The notes under the pieces were generated by a model. It was not told the origin of the DNA, did not search any database, and was given only the letters and a program-made list of their open reading frames with translations. This document shows positions 53,263-63,884 of a stretch of 64,000 nt of DNA, in pieces. Source of the stretch: Pseudomonas orientalis. GTDB lineage: Bacteria > Pseudomonadota > Gammaproteobacteria > Pseudomonadales > Pseudomonadaceae. The position numbers and the translations under genes were made by a program. Numbering within the stretch: position 1 is the first letter of the stretch; each line of letters begins with the position of its first letter. Location: positions 2,635,001-2,699,000 of the forward strand of contig NZ_CP094351.1 in assembly GCF_022807995.1 (NCBI RefSeq), read 5' to 3'.

Positions 53263-53863
53263 GTCCACCAGTCTTCTGTCAGCCTTTGTGCTGTTCGCTT
53301 TCGTGTCTTCAATCACCCCGGGACCCAACAACACCATGTTGTTGGCATCGGGCGTGAATTTCGGCTTTCGCCGTTCGATGCCCCATGCGCTGGGTATCAG
53401 TATCGGCTTCATGGTACTGGTGATTTGCGTGGGGTTGGGCCTGGGCGAAGTGTTCAAGCTGTTCCCGTGGGCGTACATGCTGTTGCGCTATGTCGGCGCT
53501 GCCTATCTGCTGTACCTGGCCTGGAAGATTGCCAACGCCGGCGGCATGGCGGACAGCGATGACGAACAGGGCAAACCGATGACCTTTCTCGGTGCGGCGG
53601 CTTTCCAGTGGGTCAATCCCAAGGCGTGGATCATGGCACTGGGCGCGATCACGACCTATACGCCGGCTGAGGGTTACGTGACCAACGTGCTGGTGATTGC
53701 GCTGGTGTTTGCCGTGGTCAACCTGCCGAGTGTGTGCGTGTGGGTGGGCTGCGGCAGCGGCTTGCGCAGTGTATTGCGCGAGCCGCGCTGGTTGCGGGCG
53801 TTCAACTGGAGCATGGCGGGTTTGCTGGTGCTGTCGCTGTACCCGATGCTTTTCGTGGGGTGA
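53255..53863 (+). CDS. LysE/RhtB-family amino-acid exporter
   Basis: A 202-residue inner-membrane protein with about six helices. FAFVSSITPGPNNTMLLASG contains the TPGPNN signature; YVGAAYLLYLAWKIANAG and FQWVNPKAWIMALGAITTYT match the family. The start may be ATG 53255 or 53261. The substrate is probably a neutral or basic amino acid, not readable here. It is unrelated in position to the LysE gene at 6.4 kb. Confidence 0.9.
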   Translation: MFMSTSLLSAFVLFAFVSSITPGPNNTMLLASGVNFGFRRSMPHALGISIGFMVLVICVGLGLGEVFKLFPWAYMLLRYVGAAYLLYLAWKIANAGGMADSDDEQGKPMTFLGAAAFQWVNPKAWIMALGAITTYTPAEGYVTNVLVIALVFAVVNLPSVCVWVGCGSGLRSVLREPRWLRAFNWSMAGLLVLSLYPMLFVG

Positions 53864-53866
53864 CAG

Positions 53867-53950
53867 CTAGACCGGCGAGATGGTCGCCAGCAAGCCGATG
53901 CCGATGGTCAACACCAGGAAACCGAACAGGAAAATAGCCATCTTGGTCAT
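53867..53950 (-). CDS. 27-residue membrane microprotein
   Basis: A very short frame, MTKMAIFLFGFLVLTIGIGL followed by LATISPV, is a single membrane helix. A strong GGAGG lies four bases before ATG 53950. It is convergent with the LysE exporter gene, whose stop is only 4 bp from its own. The good ribosome site and clean hydrophobic helix suggest it is real. Function is unknown; it may associate with a transporter or membrane enzyme. Confidence 0.6.
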   Translation of the reverse strand: MTKMAIFLFGFLVLTIGIGLLATISPV

Positions 53951-54194
53951 AAGGCCTCCAAAGGGAAGGGGAACGACAGGAATGTCGGATGGCGCCATTG
54001 TCCGCTTCGGGCGGTTTTCGATACAGCGGCAGATGGTGCGAAAAAAACCGTATCAGATGACGCGCCAGCGCCTGGGCCGCAGGTTTTCAGGCACCACAGG
54101 TTTTAGCTGATCAGCCGCAAGGAATGAGACAGCTCGTGCGTTTGCCCCTAAGATAGCGCCCACTGCATCAACAATAAGAGTGGGCCAACCCTCG

Positions 54195-55205
54195 ATGGAA
54201 AGACGCCAGTTCAGCGGTGGCATGAAGGGTAAGAACCTGCGCTACCTCAATGACAACCCCCAGCAGGCAGTGGCGGTCACCCGCATCGGCTTCCTGCTGC
54301 TCGAACACTTCTCGCTGCCTGCCTTCACCCAAACCCTCGACACGCTGGTCACCGCCAACCTGCTGCGCCCCGAGCTGTTCGCGACACGCACGTTCGGTTG
54401 GGACGAGCACGAGATTGTCAGCGACCTGGGCCTGGTCATCCGTCCCGATGCGCGCCTGGAGCAGGCTGTGTTGCAGGAGTTGGACCTGCTGGTGATCTGC
54501 GGTGGATTTCGCACCGAGCTCAAGGCCAGTGAAGACTTCATCCACATCCTGCGCGCCGCGGCCGAACAGGGTATCGGGCTTGCCGGCCTGTGGAATGGCT
54601 CGTGGTTTCTCGGCCGCGCCGGGCTGCTGCAGGGCTACCGTTGCGCCATTCACCCGGAGCATCGGCCGGCGCTGGCGGAGGTGTCCAAGGCCGCGCAGGT
54701 CACCAGCGAGCCCTACGTGATCGACCGCGATCGACTCACTGCTTCCAGCCCCTCGGGCGCCTTTCATATGGCCCTGGACTGGATCAAGAGCCTGCACGGC
54801 AAGGCATTGGTCGAAGGCATTGAAGACATCCTCGCCTTCGAAGAGTCGCGCTACCGACGCATCAAACCGACCGAAAACGTCTGCGTCAGCGCACCGCTGC
54901 GCGAAGTGCTCAAGTTGATGGACGCCAACCTGGAAGAACCGCTCGAGCTCGACCAACTCGCCGTCTACGCCGGCCGCTCGCGTCGCCAGCTGGAACGGCT
55001 GTTCAAGGAACAGCTGGGCACCACGCCGCAGCGCTACTACATGGAGTTGCGCGTGACCGAAGCGCGGCGCCTGTTGCAGCACACCGAGCTGTCGCAGGTG
55101 GACGTGCTGGTGGCCTGCGGGTTTGTGTCACCGAGTCATTTCAGCAAGTGCTACAGCGCGTATTTCGGCTATCGACCTTCTAAAGAGAAGCGGCTGGTCA
55201 AATAA
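54195..55205 (+). CDS. GlxA-type AraC regulator with DJ-1/PfpI domain
   Basis: A 336-residue regulator. Residues about 20-190 form a DJ-1/PfpI-like amidotransferase domain (RIGFLLLEHFSLPAFTQTLD, LDLLVICGGFRTEL, GLAGLWNGSWFLGRAGLL; the nucleophile Cys position is Trp/Asn, so it senses rather than cleaves). The C-terminal AraC domain has two helix-turn-helices (LDQLAVYAGRSRRQLERLFK, VDVLVACGFVSPSHFSKCYS). It is convergent with the FAD oxidase gene of the hydroxyproline cluster and may regulate it or an amine pathway. GTG 54180 or ATG 54222 are other possible starts. Confidence 0.85.
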   Translation: MERRQFSGGMKGKNLRYLNDNPQQAVAVTRIGFLLLEHFSLPAFTQTLDTLVTANLLRPELFATRTFGWDEHEIVSDLGLVIRPDARLEQAVLQELDLLVICGGFRTELKASEDFIHILRAAAEQGIGLAGLWNGSWFLGRAGLLQGYRCAIHPEHRPALAEVSKAAQVTSEPYVIDRDRLTASSPSGAFHMALDWIKSLHGKALVEGIEDILAFEESRYRRIKPTENVCVSAPLREVLKLMDANLEEPLELDQLAVYAGRSRRQLERLFKEQLGTTPQRYYMELRVTEARRLLQHTELSQVDVLVACGFVSPSHFSKCYSAYFGYRPSKEKRLVK

Positions 55206-55215
55206 AAGGGCTTTA

Positions 55216-56463
55216 TCAGAACCGCTCCAATCGATACGCCTGCAATCCAGGCACCTCCTCACCGCCTGCCAGCCCGGCGATTTTTTCCGCCGTCACCGCC
55301 GCCTGGGTCAATCCCAGGTGTTGATGACCGAACGCAAGCAGCACCTTGCCGTTGCACACCCGGTCGATGATCGGCAGCGAGTCGGGCAGGGAGGGCCGAA
55401 AGCCCATCCACGGTGTGGCGTCAGCGGCATTCAGCGGCTGGCGGAACAGGCCGTCGCTCAAGCGGTGCAACTGCCATGCCCGCTGCATGTTGGCCGGACG
55501 TTCCAGGCCGGCGAATTCCACGGTGCCGGCCAGGCGCAGGCCGTCGGGCATGGGGGTCATGATGAATTTGCGCTCCAGTGAAGTGACGGCGAAGGGCAGG
55601 CGCTGGTGTTCGCGGGGCAGCATCAGGTGATAGCCGCGCTCGGTGTCCAGCGGTACGTGTTTGCCGGTTAGGGCGGCGGTGAGATGAGCCGAATGGGCGC
55701 CGCAGGCGATCAGGGCCTGGCGCGCTGTCACTGCGCCTGTGTCGGTCATCAATGAAACGCCGTCACCTTCGACGCGGCCATCCACGACGCGCCGTTGCAG
55801 GAATGTCACGCCAAGGGCCTCGGCGGCGCTCACCAACTCGCTCACTACCTGGTACGGGTCGAGGAAATGCCCCGTAGCGGGAAAAAACAGACCGCCCCGT
55901 ATCGCCTCGCTTAGCTGCGGCGCCGCCGTGTGCACCGCTTCAGCGGACCAGAATGCTACGGGCACGCCTTGCTGTTGCATCCGCTGTTGCAAGGCATCCA
56001 GCGCCGCGCGGGATTCGGCGTGCTCGTAGACCAGCAGCGAACCCTCTTCGCGCAGCAGCTGCGGTTGCCCGATAGAGCGCAACAACTGCTGCCACGCGCC
56101 CAGGCTGGCTTCGTTCAACGCGCGAATGCCGGCGACGGTGCGCCGGTAGTGTGTCGGCCGCAGGTTCAGCAGCAAGCGCACGAACCAGGGCAGGGCGCGG
56201 GGCAGGTAGGTCCAGTCCAGGCGCAGCGGGCCCATGGGATCGAGCAGCATGGCCGGCAGACGCTTGAGGATCGACAGGTCGGCGATCGGAAACACCTGCT
56301 CGGTGGCCAGGTGCCCGGCATTGCCATAGGACGCGCCCATGCCGGGCGCCTGCGCGTCGATCACCAGCACCTGCCGTCCTTGTCGCGCCAGTTGCAAGGC
56401 GCAGGCAACGCCGATGATGCCTGCGCCGACCACGACGACGTCGGCTGAGTGGGGGTTGGTCAT
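55216..56463 (-). CDS. FAD-dependent D-amino acid (D-hydroxyproline) dehydrogenase
   Basis: A 415-residue DadA-like flavoprotein. SADVVVVGAGIIGVACALQL is the FAD-binding Rossmann motif (GxGxxG); GASYGNAGHLATEQVFPIAD and LLAFGHQHLGLTQAAVTAEK near the C-terminus complete the DAO fold. In the trans-4-hydroxy-L-proline pathway it would oxidise cis-4-hydroxy-D-proline made by the epimerase to the pyrroline. ATG 56463 is chosen; the upstream extension reads through a REP hairpin. It is the third gene of the epimerase-deaminase-oxidase operon. Confidence 0.87.
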   Translation of the reverse strand: MTNPHSADVVVVGAGIIGVACALQLARQGRQVLVIDAQAPGMGASYGNAGHLATEQVFPIADLSILKRLPAMLLDPMGPLRLDWTYLPRALPWFVRLLLNLRPTHYRRTVAGIRALNEASLGAWQQLLRSIGQPQLLREEGSLLVYEHAESRAALDALQQRMQQQGVPVAFWSAEAVHTAAPQLSEAIRGGLFFPATGHFLDPYQVVSELVSAAEALGVTFLQRRVVDGRVEGDGVSLMTDTGAVTARQALIACGAHSAHLTAALTGKHVPLDTERGYHLMLPREHQRLPFAVTSLERKFIMTPMPDGLRLAGTVEFAGLERPANMQRAWQLHRLSDGLFRQPLNAADATPWMGFRPSLPDSLPIIDRVCNGKVLLAFGHQHLGLTQAAVTAEKIAGLAGGEEVPGLQAYRLERF

Positions 56464-56493
56464 CGCTAAAGCCGGGGCTACTGCGTAGCCAGC

Positions 56494-56516
56494 GGGAGCA
56501 AGCTCCCTCGCCACAG
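56494..56516. repeat. Single REP hairpin inside the hydroxyproline operon
   Basis: gggagcaagctccctcgcc lies in the 56-bp gap between the DHDPS-like and FAD oxidase genes. A structured REP here could lower expression or stabilise the upstream message. Confidence 0.65.
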
Positions 56517-56519
56517 GGA

Positions 56520-57467
56520 TCAAGCGACGCTCTGCTCGGCCGACCAGTTGGCGTACCAATGGCGGAACAGCGTGTACTGCTGCTCGGCATAGCGGCGTTG
56601 AGCGTCGCTGAGCACATCGGTTTCGTTGAAGTGCAGGGCATAGGCCTGGTCACCGTTGAGCACCATCAAGTGCTTGTAATACAGCACCAGGTCGCAGCCT
56701 TCGTCGAACGAGGACAGTACCGCCAGTGCGGCTTCCAGCTCGCGGGCCTGGCGCCGGGCCTTGGCATCGCCCGTAGCGGCCTGTTTGCTCAGCGCCACCA
56801 GTTGCAGGACTTCCCGTGGCAACGCGTTGCCGATACCGGTGATGGCGCCGGTGGCATTGCAGTTGACGAAGCCGTGCACTACCTGGGTATCGACACCCAC
56901 CATCAGTGTCACGTCATCGTCCTGGGAGGTAATGTTTTCCGCTGCATAGCGCAAGTCGGCAGCGCCGCCGAATTCCTTGAAACCGATCAGGTTCGGGTGC
57001 TCGCGGCGCAGTTCGAAGAATAGATCGGCGCGGGTGGCAAAACCGTAGTACGGGCTGTTGTAGATCACCGCAGGCAGGTTGGGCGCGGCCTTGAGGATCG
57101 CCGCGAAGTGGGCCTTTTGTGCGGTGGCCGAGGCGCCACGGGACAGCACACGCGGAATCACCATCAAGCCATGCGCGCCGACCTTGGCCGCATGCGCCGC
57201 GTGAGACACGGCCTCACGGCTGTTCACCGCGCCGGTGCCGACGATGGTCGGTATGCCGGCGGCCACCAGGCGCGCCACGCCTTCCTGGCGCTCGGCTTCG
57301 GTGAGCAGCGGCCAGTCGCCCATGGAACCGCAATACACCACCGCGCTCATGCCGATATCGATCAGTTCGCGACCCTTGGCCACCAGGGCGTCGAAGTCCG
57401 GTTTGCGTGCGGGGGTGCAGGGTGTCATCAGGGCGGGCATGCAGCCGGTGAAGATGTTGTCGCTCAT
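56520..57467 (-). CDS. DHDPS-family pyrroline-4-hydroxy-2-carboxylate deaminase
   Basis: A 315-residue class I aldolase-type lyase starting at ATG 57467 behind AGGAG. FTGCMPALMTPCTPARKPDF, VYCGSMGDWPLLTEAER, PAVIYNSPYYGFATR (active-site Tyr) and NLIGFKEFGGAADL (Schiff-base Lys) mark the dihydrodipicolinate synthase family. Beside a 4-hydroxyproline epimerase and a D-amino acid dehydrogenase, the likely reaction is deamination of 1-pyrroline-4-hydroxy-2-carboxylate to 2-oxoglutarate semialdehyde. The role is inferred from context. Confidence 0.87.
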   Translation of the reverse strand: MSDNIFTGCMPALMTPCTPARKPDFDALVAKGRELIDIGMSAVVYCGSMGDWPLLTEAERQEGVARLVAAGIPTIVGTGAVNSREAVSHAAHAAKVGAHGLMVIPRVLSRGASATAQKAHFAAILKAAPNLPAVIYNSPYYGFATRADLFFELRREHPNLIGFKEFGGAADLRYAAENITSQDDDVTLMVGVDTQVVHGFVNCNATGAITGIGNALPREVLQLVALSKQAATGDAKARRQARELEAALAVLSSFDEGCDLVLYYKHLMVLNGDQAYALHFNETDVLSDAQRRYAEQQYTLFRHWYANWSAEQSVA

Positions 57468-57504
57468 GGTGCTGACTCCTTGGTGCTTGAGTAGGAGGAA
57501 GGGC

Positions 57505-58431
57505 TCAGATGCCCCAGGCAAACGGGTCCTGCTCGTCGATCAGCAAGGTGCTGTCGGCGGTCATGTGGGCGCGGCCGGTGATGAACGGGCGTACGCGGTC
57601 GCCGTCCCATTCATAGCGGGCCTGGAATTGGCTGCCGGTGATGCTGGCCTGGACCCAGGGCTCTCCGGGGCCGAGCTTGCCGTCGGCCGCCAGGCAGGCG
57701 AGCTTGGCGCTGGTACCGGTGCCGCAGGGGGAACGGTCATAGGCCTTGCCTGGGCACATCACGAAGTTGCGACTGTCGGCCTGGGTGTCATCGGCGAACA
57801 GTTCGATGTGGTCGATCAGCGCCCCGTCTTCGCCGTGGATGCCTTGGGCTTCAAGGGCCTTGAGCATGGCCCAGGTGTAGTCGGTGAGGGCGTCGACGTT
57901 GCTCATCTGCAGCGCCTGACCGTGGTCGGACACCAGGAAAAACCAGTTGCCGCCCCAGGCAATATCACCCACGACCCCGCCATGGCCCGGCACCTGCACC
58001 GCGACCTTATGGCGATAGCGATAGGCGGGAACGTTGCGCAGAGTCACCGCGCCGTCGGCGTGCAGCGTGGCCGCCACCGGGCCCACCGGGGTGTCGAGGG
58101 TGTGCACGCCCGGCGCGATCAGCCCCAGGTAGTGCAGCGAGGCAACCAGGCCGATCGTGCCGTGACCGCACATGCCGAGGTAGCCGGCGTTGTTGAAGAA
58201 GATTACGCCACAGGTCGCGCCCGGGGTGACAGGCGCGCAATACAGCGCGCCCACCAGCACGTCGTTGCCGCGGGGTTCCAGCAGGCAGGCGCGGCGCCAT
58301 TGATCGTGCTGGCTGCGCAGGTCGTCGAGTTGATCGGCGAGGGTGGCGCCGGCCAGTGTGGGGAAGCCATTCATGATCAGGCGCGTGGGTTCGCCGCCGG
58401 TGTGGGAGTCGATAACGTGCAGGCGTTTCAT
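57505..58431 (-). CDS. lhpA: 4-hydroxyproline 2-epimerase
   Basis: A 308-residue proline-racemase-family enzyme with both catalytic cysteines, Cys88 ([12 protein letters not shown]) and Cys236 ([12 protein letters not shown]), at the positions known for hydroxyproline epimerase. [15 protein letters not shown] is the family N-terminus. It interconverts trans-4-hydroxy-L-proline and cis-4-hydroxy-D-proline, the first step of hydroxyproline catabolism. The start is ATG 58431, with an alternative four codons upstream. It is the first gene of the operon and divergent from the AraC regulator. Confidence 0.92.
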   Translation of the reverse strand: MKRLHVIDSHTGGEPTRLIMNGFPTLAGATLADQLDDLRSQHDQWRRACLLEPRGNDVLVGALYCAPVTPGATCGVIFFNNAGYLGMCGHGTIGLVASLHYLGLIAPGVHTLDTPVGPVAATLHADGAVTLRNVPAYRYRHKVAVQVPGHGGVVGDIAWGGNWFFLVSDHGQALQMSNVDALTDYTWAMLKALEAQGIHGEDGALIDHIELFADDTQADSRNFVMCPGKAYDRSPCGTGTSAKLACLAADGKLGPGEPWVQASITGSQFQARYEWDGDRVRPFITGRAHMTADSTLLIDEQDPFAWGI

Positions 58432-58612
58432 GCAAGGCTCCATCAGTGGGTGGCCGGAGAAAGTACGGTGCTATCGTGAACCCCATGAACGGGCGGCGCT
58501 TGATGGTTTGCATCGGGATGGATGACGAATTCGGCACAGTTTCAGCGCTCGACAGTGTGTCGGGCCTGGGGCAATCTGCTCGGCGTCGGGGTCGGAAACG
58601 GGCGATTAAGTC

Positions 58613-59452
58613 ATGGTGCAGCACGTGTTTGCGCGTCTCTTGCAGGGCAGTCGCCCCCACAGCATCGAGCAGTTGCTGACGGGCGCGGCGCAGCTGTTGC
58701 CGTTGCTGGACGTGATCCCCAACGCGGCGATTTTCATCAAGGACATCGAGGCCCGCTATGTGCTCGCCAACCGCACCCTGGTGCAGCGCTGCGGCCTGCG
58801 GCACCTGCAACCACTGCTGGGCAAGACCAGCGCCGAAGTGTTCCCGGCGCAACTGGGGCCGGGCTATACCGAACAGGACCGGCGGGTGCTGCAACAGGGG
58901 CTGGTGCTGGAAGACCAGCTTGAGCTGCACCTTTACGGCAGCCGCGAACCGGGCTGGTGCCTGACGCATAAATGGCCGCTGTATAACGATGGCGGCGCGA
59001 TCATCGGCCTGGCCGGCATCTCGCTCGACCTGCAATCGGCCAGCCAGACCCATCCCGCCTATCAGCGCCTGGCAGCGGTGGACGAGCATATCCGCGCCCA
59101 CTTCAACCGCCGTGTCACCCTCGGCGAGCTGACACGCATTGCCGACATCTCCGTGGCGCAACTGGAACGCTACTGCAAGCGCGTGTTCCACCTCACGCCC
59201 CGGCAGATGATCCAGAAGGTGCGGCTGGAGCATGCTCACCGATTGCTGCACAGTGAACTGCCGATTACCGAAGTGGCGTTGCAGTGCGGCTACACCGACC
59301 ACAGTGCATTCACCCGGCAGTTCAAGGCGTCGACCGGGTTTACGCCCAGGCAATACCGGCATAGGGGGCTTGCCCCCGATAGCGGCCTCAGAGCCGACCA
59401 GGATGTTGTGTCGATCCCGGCCCAAATGTGGGAGGGGGCTTGCCCCCGATGA
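58613..59452 (+). CDS. AraC regulator with PAS domain (likely hydroxyproline regulator)
   Basis: A 279-residue protein. Residues 25-145 form a PAS-like sensor domain (LLDVIPNAAIFIKDIEARYV, GGAIIGLAGISLDLQSA) and 160-255 the AraC DNA-binding domain (VTLGELTRIADISVAQLERY, PITEVALQCGYTDHSAFTRQ). It is divergent from the epimerase gene by 181 bp, like LhpR in P. aeruginosa. The last 28 residues (after TPRQYRHR) are encoded by REP/repeat sequence: the normal stop is lost and the frame ends at a TGA inside a REP unit. Confidence 0.87.
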   Translation: MVQHVFARLLQGSRPHSIEQLLTGAAQLLPLLDVIPNAAIFIKDIEARYVLANRTLVQRCGLRHLQPLLGKTSAEVFPAQLGPGYTEQDRRVLQQGLVLEDQLELHLYGSREPGWCLTHKWPLYNDGGAIIGLAGISLDLQSASQTHPAYQRLAAVDEHIRAHFNRRVTLGELTRIADISVAQLERYCKRVFHLTPRQMIQKVRLEHAHRLLHSELPITEVALQCGYTDHSAFTRQFKASTGFTPRQYRHRGLAPDSGLRADQDVVSIPAQMWEGACPR

Positions 59453-59621
59453 CGGCCTCAGGGCCGACCAGAATGTTGGATTGGACCGAGTACATATCCG
59501 TTCCTGCGGCAACGGCCACTTAGGGTTCCGCCCTGACGGCGGCTCACTTTTGAAAAGCGCAAAAGTAAGCAAAACGCTCTTGCCCCACCACTCGGCACCT
59601 CGCTAATGCTCGGTGTACCCT
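59425..59621 (-). repeat. Large palindromic repeat, copy C, first part
   Basis: The repeat in reverse orientation: REP hairpin, then CCGTT/AACGG and CCGCC/GGCGG hairpins, ending at cggtgtaccct where the IS110 element begins. The CCGCC/GGCGG stem corresponds to CCGCT/AGCGG in copies A and B, a compensated base-pair change. Confidence 0.85.
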
Positions 59622-59635
59622 TGTAAGATTATTTT

Positions 59636-60717
<1,082 letters not shown>

Positions 60718-60732
60718 ATTTCGACACGGTTG

Positions 60733-61030
60733 CTCACTCCGGCTTGAATCCGTGGGCCGCCGCCACGCGCCATCCATGGCGCGGGGCGGCTAACCCGGCG
60801 TCCTGCCGGGTTGCCCACGGATTCAAGCCTGCGTTCGGCCAGCGTGGTTTAACGAGGCGCCCAGGATCAAAAGCCAGATCAAGATCAAGAGCGACTCGCT
60901 TCGCATCGTGGTTACCGTCTGCTGCTACGGTCTGGAAAGTTGTGTAGATACCTATGCCCCGATAGCAGGCAGCCAGACAGCGATGTGTAAGCTGGCACAC
61001 CGCCATCGGGGGCAAGCCCCCTCCCACCAG
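60733..61030 (-). repeat. Large palindromic repeat, copy C, second part
   Basis: The host repeat resumes at ctcactccggcttgaatcc and runs through the nested palindrome and the GTTGTGTAGATACCTA segment to a terminal REP hairpin. The palindrome centre differs from copies A and B (GGCGCG instead of GGGCCAT arms), showing this is a separate genomic repeat and not a duplication of copy B. No gene lies in 60741-61157. Confidence 0.85.
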
Positions 61031-61157
61031 TTGGGATGCCGTCACTGGGGCAAGCGCCTCCCAGATTTGGATATGGATCTGCATCCCGATGCAACGAATC
61101 ACCCCCGCGGTCGCTCCTATGCTTACGAATCACCTTTAACCAACAGGTATCAGGCTT

Positions 61158-63221
61158 ATGACGGCGGCGGACAACGATCATGTGAATTGGCTGGTGCAAC
61201 AGTCCATGCTGAACGCGGCGCGCCAGCGCGCCAAGCTCTATTCGGGGCAGGGACGGATGTGGCAGCAACCCTTCGCACAAACGCGCCCGCGTGACGCTTC
61301 AGCCTTGTCATCGGTATGGTTCACGGCGTATCCGGCATCGATCGTGACCCGCGAAGACGGCACGGTGCTGGAGGCGCTGGGCGACGAAGCCCTGTGGCAT
61401 GCATTGTCGAAAATCGGCATCCAGGGCATTCATAACGGGCCGCTGAAGAAGTCCGGCGGTTTGTCCGGTACCCGACACACGCCGACCATTGATGGCAACT
61501 TCGACCGCATCAGCTTCGACATCGACCCGCAGCTGGGCACCGAGGCGCAGTTGCAGGCGCTGACGCGCATGGCTGCCGCGCACAATGCGGTGATCATCGA
61601 CGATGTGATCCCGTCCCACACCGGCAAGGGCGCGGATTTCCGGTTGGCGGAAATGGCCTATGAGGATTACCCCGGCCTGTACCACATGGTCGAAATCCGT
61701 GAAGAAGACTGGGCGCTGCTGCCCGACGTCGCCGAAGGCCGCGACGCGCAGAACCTCAGCCCGCCGCAGGTGGACGCACTGCGCGACAAGCACTACATCG
61801 TCGGCCAATTGCAGCGGGTGATTTTCTTCGAGCCCGGCGTCAAGGAAACCGACTGGAGCGCCACGCCCGTGGTGGTGGGTGTGGACGGCAAACCGCGACG
61901 CTGGGTGTACCTGCATTACTTCAAGGAAGGGCAGCCGTCGCTGAACTGGCTCGACCCGTCATTCGCCGCCCAGCAGATGATCATCGGTGACGCGCTGCAC
62001 GCCATCGATGTAATGGGCGCCAAGATCCTGCGCCTGGACGCCAATGGCTTTCTCGGCGTGGAACGCAAGCTCGACGGCAGCGCCTGGTCGGAAAGCCATC
62101 CGCTGTCGATCACCGGCAACCAGTTGCTGGGCGGCGCGATTCGCAAGGCCGGGGGGTTCAGCTTCCAGGAACTGAACCTCACCGTCGACGATATCGCCTC
62201 CATGTCCCACGGCGGCGCCGATCTGTCCTATGACTTCATCACCCGGCCGGCCTACCAGCACGCGTTGCTGATGGGCGACGCCGAGTTCCTGCGCCTGATG
62301 CTGCGTCAGATGCACAGCCTCGGCATCGACCCCGGCTCGCTGATCCACGCGCTGCAAAACCACGACGAACTGACCCTGGAACTGGTTCACTTCTGGACCC
62401 TGCATGCCCATGACAGCTTCATGTTCCAGGGCCAGACCTTCCCCGGCAATATCCTGCGCGAACATATCCGCGAGCAGATGTACGAGCGTTTGACCGGCGA
62501 ACACGCGCCATACAACCTCAAGTTCGTCACCAACGGCGTGTCCTGCACCACCGCCAGTATCATCACCGCCGCCCTCGGTATTCGCGACCTGGACGCGATC
62601 ACCGCGGCCGACGTGCAGCAGATTCGCCAGATCCATTTGCTGCTGGTGATGTACAACGCCATGCAGCCGGGGGTGTTTGCGCTGTCCGGTTGGGACCTGG
62701 TGGGTGCCTTGCCATTGGCCGCCGAAGAGGTCGGGCATTTGATGGCCGACGGCGACACGCGCTGGATTCATCGCGGCGCTTACGACCTGGTGGACCTCAA
62801 CCCCGACGCCGAACTGTCGGCCGGGCAGATGCCGCGTTCCAGAAGCCTGTACGGCAGCTTGAACAGCCAGTTGCAGGACCCGGACTCCTTCGCCTCGCAG
62901 TTGCAGAAGATCCTCGGCGTGCGCCGTGCCTACGACATTGCCGCCAGTCGCCAGATCCTGATTCCGGATGTCGAGCACCCCGGCCTGCTGGTCATGGTGC
63001 ACGAGTTGCCGGCAGGCAAGGGCACGCAGATCACTGCGCTGAACTTCGGCGCCACGCCGATCACCGAATCCCTGCACCTGCCCAATATCGCACCGGGGCC
63101 GGTGGTGGACATCATCAATGAGCGAGTGGAAGGGGATTTGACCGAGGAGGGCACCTTCACGATTACGCTGGACGCCTATGAAGGGCTGGCCTTGCGGGTG
63201 GTGAGCAGTACGCCGATGTAA
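61158..63221 (+). CDS. GH13 maltose glucosyltransferase / trehalose synthase-like enzyme
   Basis: A 687-residue GH13 enzyme with intact catalytic residues: nucleophile Asp294 ([11 protein letters not shown]), acid/base Glu338 ([11 protein letters not shown]) and the transition-state Asp403 ([11 protein letters not shown]). It differs from classic TreS in length and N-terminus ([20 protein letters not shown]), and lacks the fused maltokinase. Related Pseudomonas proteins are annotated as putative trehalose synthase or maltose alpha-glucosyltransferase. It probably acts on alpha-glucosides. It is separate from the glg/tre operon. Confidence 0.82.
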   Translation: MTAADNDHVNWLVQQSMLNAARQRAKLYSGQGRMWQQPFAQTRPRDASALSSVWFTAYPASIVTREDGTVLEALGDEALWHALSKIGIQGIHNGPLKKSGGLSGTRHTPTIDGNFDRISFDIDPQLGTEAQLQALTRMAAAHNAVIIDDVIPSHTGKGADFRLAEMAYEDYPGLYHMVEIREEDWALLPDVAEGRDAQNLSPPQVDALRDKHYIVGQLQRVIFFEPGVKETDWSATPVVVGVDGKPRRWVYLHYFKEGQPSLNWLDPSFAAQQMIIGDALHAIDVMGAKILRLDANGFLGVERKLDGSAWSESHPLSITGNQLLGGAIRKAGGFSFQELNLTVDDIASMSHGGADLSYDFITRPAYQHALLMGDAEFLRLMLRQMHSLGIDPGSLIHALQNHDELTLELVHFWTLHAHDSFMFQGQTFPGNILREHIREQMYERLTGEHAPYNLKFVTNGVSCTTASIITAALGIRDLDAITAADVQQIRQIHLLLVMYNAMQPGVFALSGWDLVGALPLAAEEVGHLMADGDTRWIHRGAYDLVDLNPDAELSAGQMPRSRSLYGSLNSQLQDPDSFASQLQKILGVRRAYDIAASRQILIPDVEHPGLLVMVHELPAGKGTQITALNFGATPITESLHLPNIAPGPVVDIINERVEGDLTEEGTFTITLDAYEGLALRVVSSTPM

Positions 63222-63245
63222 CTGCGGTAAGGGCGGTCTCTTACA

Positions 63246-63285
63246 CGCCGGGTTGAAGGACGTTTTAATATCGTTCAACCCGGCG
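63246..63285. terminator. Bidirectional terminator hairpin
   Basis: Perfect 12-bp arms CGCCGGGTTGAA/TTCAACCCGGCG with a 16-base loop, between the convergent GH13 and glycine-zipper genes. Confidence 0.75.
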
Positions 63286-63311
63286 AGTTTGCTGAGGGAA
63301 CAGCGTGCGGA

Positions 63312-63719
63312 TCAGCGGTGCTTGTTCTTGTGTTTATGCTTGTTGCCTTTGTGTTTTCCGCCGTCATCCCCCAGGTTGTTGCCCACCGCGCCACCGGCGG
63401 CGCCACCCAGGCCGGCTCCAATAGCCGAACCGGTGCTGCCGCCCAGGTGATTGCCAATCACTGAACCACCCGCAGCCCCAATCCCGCCGCCCAGTGCCGC
63501 TTCCGCTCGATTGCCTTTGCGCGCGCCCACCGCGCTGCCGGTCGCACCGCCTACGCCGGCGCCGATGGCCGCACCGGTCGAGCCACCGAGCTGTCCGCCC
63601 ACGACATTACCCAGCACGCCGCCGACACCGCCGCCCAGAGCGGTTGTGCCATCCCCGGCGGCCGAAGCGCCTTGGGAGATCAGGATGCCCAATGCCAGGG
63701 CTGGGAGAGTCATTTTCAT
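63312..63719 (-). CDS. Exported glycine-zipper protein
   Basis: A 135-residue protein with a signal peptide (MKMTLPALALGILISQGASA) and two repeats of a glycine-zipper block (GGVGGVLGNVVGGQLGGSTG and GGIGAAGGSVIGNHLGGSTG), each followed by AAIGAG/SAIGAG, and a Lys/His-rich tail (GKHKGNKHKHKNKHR). ATG 63719 has GAGGT eight bases upstream. Glycine zippers insert in or assemble on membranes; the function is unknown. The two halves look like an internal duplication. Confidence 0.8.
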   Translation of the reverse strand: MKMTLPALALGILISQGASAAGDGTTALGGGVGGVLGNVVGGQLGGSTGAAIGAGVGGATGSAVGARKGNRAEAALGGGIGAAGGSVIGNHLGGSTGSAIGAGLGGAAGGAVGNNLGDDGGKHKGNKHKHKNKHR

Positions 63720-63848
63720 TTTTTTATACCTCAAGGGCTGTCGCAGGCGCTCACGGGTAAAGCACGCCTGTGTTGAGATTAGAGCACAAGCGCTGACCCC
63801 GCCGTTCCTGCTATAGCGATATCAGCAAAGAAAATTTTTTTCAGCCCC

Positions 63849-63876
63849 CTTGAAATCCTTTTGCGCGTCCATAAAT
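63849..63876 (+). promoter_or_regulatory. Sigma-32 heat-shock promoter of ibpA
   Basis: CTTGAAA (63849-63855), a 13-base spacer and CCATAAAT (63869-63876) match the RpoH consensus CTTGAAA / CCCCATnT. Transcription would begin near 63883. Confidence 0.7.
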
Positions 63877-63884
63877 TTTTGATC

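Noticed and set aside
54168-55082. Minus-strand frame of about 300 codons over the GlxA-type regulator
   Set aside because: Shadow frame with no motifs; the plus-strand protein has DJ-1 and AraC domains.
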